The notes beneath the pieces are model-generated. The model was not told where the DNA came from, made no database searches, and worked only from the letters and a program-made list of their open reading frames with translations. The translations under genes were made by a program, and so were the position numbers. Positions 51,350-60,958 of a stretch of DNA of 64,000 nt are shown piece by piece. The first letter of the stretch is position 1; each line of letters opens with the position of its first letter. The stretch comes from Pseudacidovorax sp. RU35E (GTDB lineage: Bacteria; Pseudomonadota; Gammaproteobacteria; Burkholderiales; Burkholderiaceae_C): NCBI RefSeq assembly GCF_900156165.1, contig NZ_FTMY01000003.1, positions 416,211 to 480,210 of the forward strand. Direction: 5' to 3'.

Positions 51350-52033
51350 ATGGGCCAATTCATCGACCTGACCGCCAAGGATGGCTTCACCTTCCCCGCC
51401 TACGTGGCTGAACCCGCCGGCACGCCCAAGGGCGCCGTCGTGGTAGTGCAGGAAATCTTCGGCGTGAACTCGCACATCCGCTCGGTGGCCGACGGCTACG
51501 CGGCCGAGGGCTACCTGGCCGTGGCACCCGCCACCTTCCACCGCGTCAAGCAGGGCGTGGAGCTGGGCTATACCGACGAGGACATGAAGGCCGGCTTCGA
51601 GCTCAAGACGGCCGTCGAAGCGCTGCCCGCACCCGGCGTGCTCCAGGACATCCAGGCTGCCATCGAATACGCCGGCCGGGCCGGCAAGGTCGGCCTGGTG
51701 GGCTACTGCTGGGGCGGCCTGCTGACCTGGCGCGGCGCCAGCGAGCTGGCGGGCCTGTCGGCCGCCGTGCCCTACTACGGCGGCGGCATGACCACCCCCG
51801 AGGAATCGGCCCGCCAGCCCAAGGTGCCCGTCATGGCCCACTTCGGCAAGCAGGACCACTGGATTCCGCTGGAGACCGTGGAAGCCTTCAAGAAGGCGCA
51901 TCCCGAGGTGGAAGTGCACATCTACGAGGCCAACCACGGCTTCAACTGCGACCAGCGCGGCTCCTACGACGCGCCCTCGGCCAAGTTGGCGCGCGAGCGC
52001 ACGCTGGCCTTCTTCGCCAAGCACGTCGGCTGA
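51350..52033 (+). CDS. Dienelactone hydrolase family protein
   Basis: A 227-residue alpha/beta hydrolase with the Cys-Asp-His triad: GYCWGG (Cys nucleophile), HFGKQDHWIP (Asp), and EANHGFNCD (His). It has AAAGGAG at the Shine-Dalgarno distance before ATG 51350. The family hydrolyses dienelactone in chloroaromatic degradation, but many members have unrelated roles. No chlorocatechol pathway gene is nearby, so the substrate is open. It is divergent from the SDR. Confidence 0.9.
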   Translation: MGQFIDLTAKDGFTFPAYVAEPAGTPKGAVVVVQEIFGVNSHIRSVADGYAAEGYLAVAPATFHRVKQGVELGYTDEDMKAGFELKTAVEALPAPGVLQDIQAAIEYAGRAGKVGLVGYCWGGLLTWRGASELAGLSAAVPYYGGGMTTPEESARQPKVPVMAHFGKQDHWIPLETVEAFKKAHPEVEVHIYEANHGFNCDQRGSYDAPSAKLARERTLAFFAKHVG

Positions 52034-52039
52034 CGAGCG

Positions 52040-52067
52040 CGGATGCGGCCAGCCTAGGCCGCATCCG
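52040..52067. terminator. Strong hairpin between two convergent genes
   Basis: An 11-bp perfect stem, CGGATGCGGCC with GGCCGCATCCG and a 6-nt loop, lies between the hydrolase and LysR gene stops. It lacks a T-run on both strands, as does the hairpin after maeB. Confidence 0.5.
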
Positions 52068-52098
52068 TATGCGCACAGCCGCGTGCCGGCGGGTGCCC

Positions 52099-53097
52099 TC
52101 AGGCGACGGCTGGCGCGGCTGTTGCCGCTGCGCTGTCGTCGGACGTGCCGGCAGCCTTGCCTTCTGCCTCTTTCTGCAAGGCCTGGCACTGCGCCTGCCG
52201 CTTGGCGTAGTTGCTCTTCGGGCCGATGCGCGATTCCAGGAAGTCCAGCAGCGCCCGCAGGGCCGCGCTGTTGTGGCGGCGCTGGAGGTAGGCCGCGGAC
52301 AGCCACATGTCCTTGCGGCTGAACTCACCCAGCACCGGCACCAGCTCTCCGTGGTCCAGATGCGGCTGCACCACCAGGGCGGGCACATAGATCACCCCCA
52401 GGCCACGCATCGCCACGTTGATGAGTGGCCCCGCCTCGGACGCCTCCATCCGGCTCTTGACGGGCACGTCGATCTTGCGGCCCCGCTCCTCGAATCGCCA
52501 GGTCGGATCGATACCTTGCCGCACCAGCGTCAGCGCGGTGTGTTCAGCCAGGTCCTCGGGCCGTTTCGGCATGCCGTGCTTGCGCCAGTAGACCGGTGAG
52601 GCGCACACCACCATCTGCATGCACAGCAGGCGGCGAACGATCAGGTTCTCGTCCTCGATGGGCCCGAACCGCAGACCCACGTCGATGCCCTCTTCCGCCA
52701 GGTCGACTTGGTTGGTCAGCTGCAGCGAGATGTTGACGTCGGGGTAGTAGCCCAGGAACTCGGCCAGGAGGTTCGGCAGGTCGCCACTGGCCATGCCGAC
52801 CGGGGCGGCGATGCGCAACCGCCCGCGCGGCTGGTTGGCCCGCTCCTGCAGTTCTGCCTGCGTGAGCTCCACCATCTCCATCACCGGTTGACTTCGCTCC
52901 AGCAGCAGCGAACCCGCGTCCGTCAGGCTGACCGAGCGTGTGGAGCGATTGAGCAGGCGTACGCCGAAGCGTGTCTCGAGCTCCGCCACGTACTTGCTGG
53001 CCGTGGCCTTGGACATCCCCAGGCGTTTGGCCGCCTTGGAAAAGCTGCCCTGAACGGCGACTTCGCGGAAGGTGCGGAGGAGATCGAGGCTGTCCAT
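52099..53097 (-). CDS. LysR-type transcriptional regulator
   Basis: A 332-residue regulator with an N-terminal helix-turn-helix (FSKAAKRLGMSKATASKYVAELE; LLNRSTRSVSLTDAG) and an effector-binding domain from about residue 92 (GRLRIAAPVGMASGDLPNLL). An Ala/Ser/Thr-rich tail of about 30 residues is not conserved. The start ATG at 53097 is directly at the family N-terminus. It is divergent, over a 224-bp gap, from the small exported protein gene. The ligand is unknown. Confidence 0.92.
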   Translation of the reverse strand: MDSLDLLRTFREVAVQGSFSKAAKRLGMSKATASKYVAELETRFGVRLLNRSTRSVSLTDAGSLLLERSQPVMEMVELTQAELQERANQPRGRLRIAAPVGMASGDLPNLLAEFLGYYPDVNISLQLTNQVDLAEEGIDVGLRFGPIEDENLIVRRLLCMQMVVCASPVYWRKHGMPKRPEDLAEHTALTLVRQGIDPTWRFEERGRKIDVPVKSRMEASEAGPLINVAMRGLGVIYVPALVVQPHLDHGELVPVLGEFSRKDMWLSAAYLQRRHNSAALRALLDFLESRIGPKSNYAKRQAQCQALQKEAEGKAAGTSDDSAAATAAPAVA

Positions 53098-53321
53098 GGT
53101 GGATCCAGACGTGGGTACGAAGAAGCGGCAACCATTGTTTCAAATACGCGAACAGCGTGGTTCTGCAAGGGCCGGGTTTGTACGGAGTCGCAACGACACA
53201 ATTCGTTCCACGGGCTCAGCACATCGCGGGTCCGGCGGACGAAAGCCAATGCACCACAAGGGGTGAGTGCTTCAAAAACAGGAGCTTCGTTCGCGTTCCG
53301 TCAAATGTCAGGAGTTGAACC

Positions 53322-53681
53322 ATGAACGCATCGAAGATCCTTGCCGCCGCCGCACTGTCCTTCGTCGCCATCGCTGGCGCCCAGGCGGAAACCTATGAAG
53401 GCGTGCAAGCGCCGGTGTCGGCCCTGAGCCGCGCCGACGTGCAGGCCCAGGCCGTGGCGACCGCCCAGGCCCCCAACCAGAACGTGACGCGTGGCTCGCG
53501 TGGTGCCGAGACCATGGCCGCGTCGCAGCCTCGCTCCACCGTGCAGGCCGAGGCCGTGCGCGCTGCCTACGCCCCCGACCAGAACGTGAGCAGCGGCTCG
53601 CGCGTCAACAGCAAGGTCGTGTCGACGCTGACCAACCCGATCGATGCTGCAGCCCGCAGCACCGGCGCCAGCAAGTTCTAA
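53322..53681 (+). CDS. Small exported protein with two internal repeats
   Basis: A 119-residue protein with a signal peptide (residues 1-22, GAQA before the cut) and AGGAG 7 bases upstream of the ATG. The mature part holds two repeats of about 26 residues with the shared pattern S/P-R-x-x-V-Q-A-x-A-V-x-x-A-x-A-P-x-Q-N-V-x-x-G-S-R. It has no cysteine and is rich in Ala, Ser, Gln and Val. This looks like a DUF4148-type or similar small periplasmic protein of Burkholderiales; I cannot name it. It stands alone, followed by a hairpin. Confidence 0.75.
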   Translation: MNASKILAAAALSFVAIAGAQAETYEGVQAPVSALSRADVQAQAVATAQAPNQNVTRGSRGAETMAASQPRSTVQAEAVRAAYAPDQNVSSGSRVNSKVVSTLTNPIDAAARSTGASKF

Positions 53682-53730
53682 GGCTTCCGAAAGCAGGGCT
53701 GCCGCCTCGCCGGCAGGCCGCTTTTCCCAG

Positions 53731-53765
53731 AGGGCCGGTCGCGCGATGAGCGCGTCCGGCCCTTT
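53731..53765 (+). terminator. Terminator-like hairpin between the small exported gene and corA
   Basis: AGGGCCGG/CCGGCCCT and CGCGC/GCGCG form a 13-bp stem with one T-T mismatch and a 5-nt loop, ending in three T. It lies 49 bp downstream of the gene and before the convergent CorA stop, so it may serve either strand. Confidence 0.6.
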
Positions 53766-53785
53766 GACATGGGGCACAGCCTTGT

Positions 53786-54904
53786 TCAGCGCGTGGTGCG
53801 TGCCAGGTAGCGCTTGCGCCAGAACACGACCACCAGCAGCGCCGCGATCAGCACCATCGACACCAGCGCCACCCAGAAGCCGTCTGTCGCATGCACCAGG
53901 GGGATGAACTCGAAGTTCATGCCGAAGATGCCGGCGATCAGGTTCAGCGGCAGGAAGACAGCGGTCAATACCGTGAGCACCCGCATGATGTCGTTGGTGC
54001 GGTGGCTCTGGACGTTGAAGTGCAGTTGCACCGCGAGTTCGGCGTTCTGCTCCAGCCGGCGCACATGGCGCACGACGCGCTCGATGTGCTCCAGCACGTC
54101 GCGGCTGCGCACGAGCAGCAATTCGTGGTCGCGGCGGGCGGCCGCTTCGTCGGGTATCGGGAGCGCCTCCAGCGTATCGATCCAGTCCTGAACCGCCGTC
54201 TGCTGGTCCTCGCAGATTTCGTCCAGGTGATGCAGTCCCTGGCGCGCCTGCATAAGAGCCCCCCAGTTGGTGAAGCGGGTCTTGGGATCGATCAGCTCGG
54301 CCTGCCAATGGTCCAACTGGCGCGTGAGCTCGCGGCGCAACGCCAGGTAGCCGTCCACGATCTGGTTGGCCACCCGCAGCATCAGGTCGGCCGGACCGGC
54401 CGGCAGGCGACTGGAGACCGCCCGCACATCCAGCGGCTGGGCGTCGGCCGTCATCAGGCGCTCGGCCACGGCATCGCGCACGCTGCCGTCCTCGGGATGC
54501 ACGGTCAGCAACAGACGCTTGAAGACGACGAAGCCGACGGGGCGCGTGTCGATGTGCCGCAGCACCGGTGGGCCACCGCGCAGAGCCGGTACCACCTGCG
54601 CGGGCGCCACCTCGGTGGTGGGGATGCTGGTGAGCCGGCGCAGCACCAGCACGTCATAGGCGGAGGTGGCGTCGTAGTGCGAAGGCAGATGCTCGTTGAG
54701 CAGGTCGCTCACATGCAGATCGACCAGCCGCACGCCGGTCAGCGCCTGCAGCCAAGTCTGCAACTGGGGGAGGGCCTCGCCCAGTTCGGCACGGGTGACC
54801 GAGAGCCAGTAGAAATGCCCGGGCTCCGGCGGCTCGGGCAAGGTATGCGCGGAGCACGGTGGCAGCTCGCGCGCCTGCGTGCCGTTGATGTCGAGGACCC
54901 GCAT
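53786..54904 (-). CDS. CorA family magnesium/divalent cation transporter
   Basis: A 372-residue protein with a large N-terminal cytoplasmic domain, a long helix (about 180-310), two C-terminal membrane helices, and the pore-loop signature GMN in AGIFGMNFEFIP. Gating glutamates cannot be assigned. The family member is closer to the atypical CorA proteins of Betaproteobacteria than to E. coli CorA (316 residues). It lies next to hemB on the same strand, 22 bp downstream. Confidence 0.9.
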   Translation of the reverse strand: MRVLDINGTQARELPPCSAHTLPEPPEPGHFYWLSVTRAELGEALPQLQTWLQALTGVRLVDLHVSDLLNEHLPSHYDATSAYDVLVLRRLTSIPTTEVAPAQVVPALRGGPPVLRHIDTRPVGFVVFKRLLLTVHPEDGSVRDAVAERLMTADAQPLDVRAVSSRLPAGPADLMLRVANQIVDGYLALRRELTRQLDHWQAELIDPKTRFTNWGALMQARQGLHHLDEICEDQQTAVQDWIDTLEALPIPDEAAARRDHELLLVRSRDVLEHIERVVRHVRRLEQNAELAVQLHFNVQSHRTNDIMRVLTVLTAVFLPLNLIAGIFGMNFEFIPLVHATDGFWVALVSMVLIAALLVVVFWRKRYLARTTR

Positions 54905-54926
54905 CGCAGCGGCTGTCGCCGGTTCC

Positions 54927-56064
<1,138 letters not shown>

Positions 56065-56069
56065 CTTGG

Positions 56070-56173
56070 CTGAGCGGCTTGCCGCTCCCCGCTTTTCCTC
56101 CCTGAGCGGGTGCCTTGATGTGTGACAGCAAAAGGGCTTCCCAGCCCGGCGTAAAGACGCCGGGCTTTTTTTT
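56070..56173 (+). ncRNA. Candidate trans-acting small RNA with CCUCCC loop
   Basis: About 104 nt between a good promoter and a strong terminator, with no coding frame. Hairpin 1 is GAGCGGC/GCCGCTC (56072-56087). Hairpin 2 is CCCGC/GCGGG (56088-56110) with the 13-nt loop TTTTCCTCCCTGA. A single-stranded stretch to 56142 then leads to the terminator hairpin. The loop complements Shine-Dalgarno sequences (GGGAGG), the arrangement of the CUCCUCCC cuckoo RNAs of Alphaproteobacteria, although this is only an analogy. It lies between hemB and hemJ. The target mRNAs are unknown. Confidence 0.65.
56143..56173 (+). terminator. Rho-independent terminator of the small RNA
   Basis: A 9-bp stem, AGCCCGGCG with CGCCGGGCT, a 6-nt loop and eight T. 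It ends 41 bp before hemJ, so hemJ needs its own promoter or read-through. Confidence 0.9.
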
Positions 56174-56214
56174 GTCCGCCGCATCGGGCGGTGGCGCCTC
56201 CGTACACTGCGCCG

Positions 56215-56631
56215 ATGCTCTGGGTGAAGTCCTTTCACATCGTCTTCGTGGCCAGTTGGTTCGCGGGCCTGTTCTATCTGCCGCGCATCTTCGTCAACCT
56301 GGCGATGGTGCCCGCCTCGTCGGTGGCGGAGCGGGCGCGCCTGCTGCTCATGGCGCGCAAACTGCTGCGTTTCACCACGCTGTTGGCCGTGCCTGCGCTG
56401 GGCTTGGGCGCCTGGCTCTGGTTGGGCTACGGCATCAGTGGCGGCTGGCTGCATGCCAAGCTGGCGCTGGTGCTGGTGGTCATCGGCTATCACCACGTCT
56501 GTGCGCGGCTGTTGCGCCGCTTCGAGGCCGACACCAACCGCCTGGGCCACCGCTGGTTCCGCTGGTTCAACGAGCTGCCGGTGCTGCTGCTGGTGGCCAT
56601 CGTCGTGCTGGCCGTGGTCAAGCCCTTCTGA
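56215..56631 (+). CDS. hemJ: Protoporphyrinogen IX oxidase HemJ
   Basis: A 138-residue membrane protein with four helices that oxidises protoporphyrinogen IX, the penultimate step of haem synthesis. It has the conserved N-terminal MLWVKSFHIVFVASWFAGLFYLPR with an essential His and the central LHAKLALVLVVIGYHH. The position next to hemB supports HemJ over the related CopD family. The ATG at 56215 has the box TACACT 7 bases before it, so the mRNA may be leaderless or nearly so. The longer GTG-started frame (56191) is not supported. Confidence 0.9.
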   Translation: MLWVKSFHIVFVASWFAGLFYLPRIFVNLAMVPASSVAERARLLLMARKLLRFTTLLAVPALGLGAWLWLGYGISGGWLHAKLALVLVVIGYHHVCARLLRRFEADTNRLGHRWFRWFNELPVLLLVAIVVLAVVKPF

Positions 56632-56642
56632 GCGCCGGCCCG

Positions 56643-57755
56643 GTGACGGCCGCAGCGCGCAAGACGACGGCACTTCCGCTGGCGCTGGCCTATGCGGCGC
56701 TGATCGTCTATGCGAGCCTTTATCCCTTCGATCAGTGGCGTGATCAGGGCATCGCACCCTGGGCCTTCCTGAGCGCGCCCTTGCCCAAGTACTGGACGGG
56801 CTTCGATCTGGGCATCAACGTCGCGGGTTACGTGCCCTTCGGCTTTCTCGTGGCCACGGCCGTGCTGCGCCGCGGTGTGGCCACCCGCGTCTGGATGGCA
56901 ACCGGCCGCGCCTTCGGCGCCGGGTTGCTGCTGTCGCTCGCCATGGAGACGCTGCAGAGCTACTTGCCTTCGCGCATCCCGTCCAATGTCGATCTCGCCC
57001 TGAACGCCGCGGGTGCACTGCTGGGGGCGCTGATCGCGGCAGCCCTGGTGCGACTGGGCATGCTGGATCGATGGAGCCGACTGCGCGAAGCCTGGTTCAT
57101 CGACGAGGCGCGGGGAGCACTGGTGCTGCTGGCGCTGTGGCCCGCCGCCTTGCTCTTTCCAGCCGCCGTGCCCTTCGGCCTGGGCCAGGTCTTCGAGCGG
57201 CTGGAGGCGGCCGTGGCCGAATGGCTGTACGACACGCCCTTTCTCGACTGGCTGCCGATGCGCGAGTTCGAGCTAGAGCCGCTGGTGCCGGCGGCCGAGA
57301 TGCTGTGCGCCATGCTCGGGCTGCTGGTGCCCTGCCTGCTGGCCTTTTCCATCACCCGGGCGCGGCCGGCGCGGTTGCTGATGCTCGCGATCGTCGCCGT
57401 GGCGGGTGTGGGCGCCAGCGGGCTGTCGGCGGCGTTGAGCTATGGTCCGCAGCATGCGTGGGCTTGGCTGAGTCTGCCCGTCGAGGCAGGCATCGGTCTG
57501 GCCCTGCTGCTGGCGCTGGGTCTGGTCGCCGCACGCCGGCGGCTGACCATGGGCCTGATGCTCCTGGCGCTGGGTCTGCATCTGGGCCTGCTCAACCAGG
57601 CGCCCGAGAGCGCCTACTTCGCGCAGACCCTGGCCACCTGGGAGCAGGGTCGTTTCATCCGCTTCAACGGACTGGCCCAATGGCTGGGCTGGCTCTGGCC
57701 TTTCGCGGCCATGGGCTATTCGCTCTACGCCTTGAGCCGACGAAGCCGCTCCTAG
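56643..57755 (+). CDS. VanZ-like membrane protein
   Basis: A 370-residue protein with about ten hydrophobic helices. The N-terminal 130 residues match the VanZ-like pattern (YASLYPFDQW, INVAGYVPFGFLVA, LLSLAMETLQSYLPSRIPSNVDLALNAAGA). The second half is an additional membrane region found in Betaproteobacteria. The start is a GTG at 56643, 11 bp after hemJ. VanZ of Enterococcus gives low-level teicoplanin resistance; the function of the proteobacterial proteins is unknown. Confidence 0.85.
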   Translation: MTAAARKTTALPLALAYAALIVYASLYPFDQWRDQGIAPWAFLSAPLPKYWTGFDLGINVAGYVPFGFLVATAVLRRGVATRVWMATGRAFGAGLLLSLAMETLQSYLPSRIPSNVDLALNAAGALLGALIAAALVRLGMLDRWSRLREAWFIDEARGALVLLALWPAALLFPAAVPFGLGQVFERLEAAVAEWLYDTPFLDWLPMREFELEPLVPAAEMLCAMLGLLVPCLLAFSITRARPARLLMLAIVAVAGVGASGLSAALSYGPQHAWAWLSLPVEAGIGLALLLALGLVAARRRLTMGLMLLALGLHLGLLNQAPESAYFAQTLATWEQGRFIRFNGLAQWLGWLWPFAAMGYSLYALSRRSRS

Positions 57756-57758
57756 AAT
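57732..57758 (+). promoter_or_regulatory. Possible promoter of the ferredoxin gene
   Basis: TTGAGC, 15-bp spacer, TAGAAT. The -10 overlaps the VanZ stop codon and lies 9 bases before the ATG at 57768, implying a very short leader. Confidence 0.4.
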
Positions 57759-57767
57759 CGCCCGACC

Positions 57768-58097
57768 ATGCCGCAGTACTACGCCCGCCACATCTTCTTC
57801 TGTCTGAACGAGCGCAAGGCTGGCGAAGAGTCCTGCGCACCACACGATGCGCAGTCGGCCTTCGAGCACTGCAAGTCGCGCGTCAAGAAGGAAGGACTCG
57901 CCGGCCCCGGCAAGGTCCGCGTCAACAAGGCCGGCTGCCTCGACCGCTGCGCGGGCGGCCCCGTGGCTGTGGTCTATCCCGAGGGCACCTGGTACAGCTT
58001 CGTCGACAAGAGCGACATCGACGAGATCGTCGATTCCCACCTCAAGCGCGGTGAAGTGGTGGAGCGCTTGTTGCTTCCCCCCAACGTGGGACGCTGA
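57768..58097 (+). CDS. Thioredoxin-like [2Fe-2S] ferredoxin family protein
   Basis: A 109-residue protein of the thioredoxin-like 2Fe-2S family. It has Cys in FFCLNE and ESCAPHD (about 11 apart), and a C-x3-C pair in GCLDRCAGGPV, with a further Cys in FEHCK. The rest of the fold, VYPEGTWYSFV, is typical. It transfers electrons; the partner is unknown. It starts 12 bp after the VanZ-like gene. Confidence 0.87.
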   Translation: MPQYYARHIFFCLNERKAGEESCAPHDAQSAFEHCKSRVKKEGLAGPGKVRVNKAGCLDRCAGGPVAVVYPEGTWYSFVDKSDIDEIVDSHLKRGEVVERLLLPPNVGR

Positions 58098-58173
58098 GGC
58101 GTCCTCGCATCGACGGACCGTTCTTCTTCAGACCCGGTCAGGCGACTTTGCCCGTCCAGGCACGATTGCTCCC

Positions 58174-58809
58174 ATGAACGCACAGACAGAGCGACTGAGT
58201 CTTGCCGGCATTGCCGGTGCCATCGAAGTGCTGCGCGACCGCGGTGCCGATGGCGTCCCCGAGGCCGGCGTCGCCGTGATCGCCCACCCGCATCCGCTCT
58301 TCGGCGGAACGATGGACAACAAGGTGGTCCAGACGCTGGCCCGCGCCTTCGTGGCCTGCGGCTACACGGCCATCCGCTTCAATTTCCGTGGCGTGGGCGC
58401 CAGTGCCGGCGTGCACGACGAGGGGCGGGGCGAGACCGACGACTTCCTCCAGGTCGTGCAGGAGCTGGCGCCGCAAGGGTCGCTTGCGATCGCAGGATTC
58501 TCCTTCGGCGCCTTCGTGGCCAGCCAGGCCGTCGCCCGGCTCGAGGGCGAGCGCGATCTCCGGCGCCTCGTGCTCGTCGGCACGGCTGCATCGCGCTTCC
58601 TGGTCGCGACCCTGCCGGCGGCCATGCACGAGCGGACGCTCGTCGTGCACGGCGAGCAGGACGACACCGTGCCGCTCGCCGCGGTCATGGACTGGGCGCG
58701 TCCCCAGGCGTTGCCGATCACCGTGGTGCCCGGAGGCGGCCATTTCTTTCACGGACAATTGCCGTTGCTGAAGTCGCTGGTGGTGCGTCATCTGTCGTTT
58801 GCCGACTGA
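58174..58809 (+). CDS. Alpha/beta hydrolase
   Basis: A 211-residue hydrolase with the family pattern AHPHPLFGGTMDNKVVQTLARAF at the N-terminus and the nucleophile elbow GFSFGAF, followed by the Asp/His region VHGEQDDTVP and GGGHFFHG. These small proteins (COG2945) are found next to many housekeeping genes and their substrate is unknown. The ATG at 58174 is at the family start. The following 186 bp to the carboxypeptidase gene hold nothing I can assign. Confidence 0.88.
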   Translation: MNAQTERLSLAGIAGAIEVLRDRGADGVPEAGVAVIAHPHPLFGGTMDNKVVQTLARAFVACGYTAIRFNFRGVGASAGVHDEGRGETDDFLQVVQELAPQGSLAIAGFSFGAFVASQAVARLEGERDLRRLVLVGTAASRFLVATLPAAMHERTLVVHGEQDDTVPLAAVMDWARPQALPITVVPGGGHFFHGQLPLLKSLVVRHLSFAD

Positions 58810-58995
58810 CGGTGGTGAACCAATCCGCCGGCGCCGTGTCATGAGGACGGGCGGGCCGTTCGTACATTCCGGGCGGCTGCCGATCACTGGCCTCGGTCAC
58901 GCGGCCAACGTGCCGCTCGCTCGACACCCAGGGCGGCGGCCCGTCCGTTTCGGCCCTTTGTTTTCTTCGTCTTCGGACGCTTCCCATCCCATCGC

Positions 58996-60156
58996 ATGAT
59001 TCGTCTTCTCCGATCGCTGGTTCTCGTCGTGGCCGCCACGATGAGCACGCTGGCAGGCGCCCAGGCGCCCATTCCGCCCGAAATCGCAGCCAAGAGCTAT
59101 CTGCTGCTGGATGTGACGGCCAACCAGATCCTGGCCGAGAAGGACATCGATTCACCCGTGGAGCCGGCCTCGCTCACCAAGCTGATGACGGCCTACCTTG
59201 TCTTCGACGCGCTCAAGGCCAAGAAGATCAGCCTGACGCAGACGCTGCCCGTGAGTACCCGTGCCTGGAAGATGCCGGGCTCACGCATGTTCATCGACCC
59301 CAAGATGCAGGTGCCGGTCGATGACCTGATCAAGGGCATGATCGTGCAGTCCGGCAATGACGCCACCATGGCCCTGGCGGAGGGCGTGGGCGGCTCGGCC
59401 GAGAACTTCGTGCGGCTCATGAACGAGCAGGCCAAGGCGCTGGGCATGAAGAACACCGGCTACCGCAACCCCGAGGGTCTGACGGCGCCAGGCCACACGA
59501 CCACCGCGCGCGACCTGAGCATCCTCGCGACGCGACTGATGAAGGACTTTCCCGAGTACCTGCACTACTACTCGATCAAGAAATTCCGCTACCCGGGCAC
59601 ACCGGCCTCCAACGACACCAACCGCAACCTGCTGCTGTTCCGCGATCCGTCGGTCGACGGCCTCAAGACCGGCCACACCGAGGCGGCGGGCTACTGCATG
59701 ATCGTCACGGCCAAGCGCGACTTCCCCAACTTGGGGGGTGGCCGGCGGCTGCTGTCCATCGTGCTGGGCACCAGCAGCGAGAACGCGCGCGCCAACGAAT
59801 CGCAGAAGCTGGTCAACTGGGGCTACACGGCCTACGACGCAGTCAAGCTGTTCGATGCTGACCAGCCCGTCGCCACACCCGCCGTCTGGAAGGGCAAGCA
59901 GAACACGCTCAAGCTGGGCCGCCCGGAGGCCATCGTCGTGGCGGTGCCGTCCGGATCGGCGAACAAGGTCAAAACCGAGGTCGTCCGCCCAGACCCCTTG
60001 GTTGCGCCCTTCACGAAGAATCAGGTGGTCGGCCGGCTGAAGGTGTCGCTCGCAGACCAGCCTGTGACCGAGGTGCCGCTCGTGGCGCTGGAGCCTGTCG
60101 AACAGGCGGGCGTGCTGGGCCGGGCGTGGGACGCGATGCGGCTTTGGATCAAGTAG
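58996..60156 (+). CDS. dacC: D-alanyl-D-alanine carboxypeptidase, PBP5/6 family
   Basis: A 386-residue penicillin-binding protein that trims the terminal D-Ala of peptidoglycan stem peptides. Signal peptide (about residues 1-23, GAQA); SxxK at S59-LTK62; SGN at S119; KTG at K224-TGH. The C-terminal beta domain (KVKTEVVRPDPL... RLKVSLADQPV) and a C-terminal amphipathic helix (LGRAWDAMRLWIK) anchor it to the outer face of the inner membrane. dacA and dacC cannot be separated from sequence alone. Confidence 0.92.
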   Translation: MIRLLRSLVLVVAATMSTLAGAQAPIPPEIAAKSYLLLDVTANQILAEKDIDSPVEPASLTKLMTAYLVFDALKAKKISLTQTLPVSTRAWKMPGSRMFIDPKMQVPVDDLIKGMIVQSGNDATMALAEGVGGSAENFVRLMNEQAKALGMKNTGYRNPEGLTAPGHTTTARDLSILATRLMKDFPEYLHYYSIKKFRYPGTPASNDTNRNLLLFRDPSVDGLKTGHTEAAGYCMIVTAKRDFPNLGGGRRLLSIVLGTSSENARANESQKLVNWGYTAYDAVKLFDADQPVATPAVWKGKQNTLKLGRPEAIVVAVPSGSANKVKTEVVRPDPLVAPFTKNQVVGRLKVSLADQPVTEVPLVALEPVEQAGVLGRAWDAMRLWIK

Positions 60157-60270
60157 GCCGCCGGGTGCCTTCGCCTTTGCTGGCGGCCAACGTCCGGCCG
60201 CCAGCGTCGGCTTCTCGCGCCGGGCGCATCTCGTGTTGTGGGGCGGTATCAGGCAGTCTTGCCGCTCCCG

Positions 60271-60299
60271 TTGCCAGCCATCACACAGCGCGCTAGAAT
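60271..60299 (+). promoter_or_regulatory. Promoter of the str operon (rpsL)
   Basis: TTGCCA, 17-bp spacer, TAGAAT. Transcription would start near 60306, giving a leader of about 108 nt. A palindrome TTCGGAA-TT-TTCCGAA (60309-60324) forms a hairpin at the very 5' end. The remainder of the 257-bp gap after the carboxypeptidase shows no gene. Confidence 0.75.
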
Positions 60300-60413
60300 C
60301 GAGGGCTTTTCGGAATTTTCCGAAGGGTTTCACGTTTTTGTCGTTTCCCCGCCCGCTCGCGGAGCCGGGTTGCCTGTCACGGGGCTTCAGGGGATTTTTG
60401 GGACCATTTATCC

Positions 60414-60791
60414 ATGCCAACCATCAACCAACTGGTGCGCCAGGGTCGCGAGGTCGAGAAGACCAAGTCGAAGAGCCCGGCCATGCAGAACTCGCCGCAA
60501 CGTCGCGGTGTCTGCACCCGCGTCTACACCACGACGCCCAAGAAGCCGAACTCCGCACTGCGTAAGGTCGCCAAGGTGCGCCTGACCAACGGTTTCGAAG
60601 TCATTTCCTACATCGGCGGCGAAGGCCACAACCTGCAGGAGCACTCGGTGGTGCTCGTGCGCGGCGGCCGTGTGAAGGATCTGCCCGGTGTGCGCTATCA
60701 CATCGTGCGCGGCTCGCTTGACCTGCAAGGCGTCAAGGACCGCAAGCAATCCCGCTCCAAGTACGGCGCGAAGCGTCCCAAGAAGGCCTGA
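60414..60791 (+). CDS. rpsL: 30S ribosomal protein S12
   Basis: A 125-residue protein of the decoding centre. It has the wild-type [10 protein letters not shown] loop with Lys at positions 43 and 44 and K88 in [16 protein letters not shown]; these are the residues whose changes give streptomycin resistance, so the allele reads as sensitive. The conserved Asp89 that receives a methylthio group follows K88. It is first in rpsL-rpsG-fusA-tuf. Confidence 0.98.
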   Translation: MPTINQLVRQGREVEKTKSKSPAMQNSPQRRGVCTRVYTTTPKKPNSALRKVAKVRLTNGFEVISYIGGEGHNLQEHSVVLVRGGRVKDLPGVRYHIVRGSLDLQGVKDRKQSRSKYGAKRPKKA

Positions 60792-60958
60792 TCGCCTTCC
60801 TGATCCCTGGATCATTCGGTGTTCGGCGGCCTTGGCGGGCCATCCGAACGTAGTGACCCCAAGCGCAGAGGTCTGTGCGGGTCGAGTAAGTGAGAGTCCT
60901 GCTGGCTCTCGCGGCCCTGCCGGAAGGCGGTGCCAACTGAAGCAAAGAGGTTTGAAAC

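Noticed and set aside
60414..60791. Streptomycin-resistance allele of rpsL
   Set aside because: Lys at positions 43 and 88 is the sensitive form.
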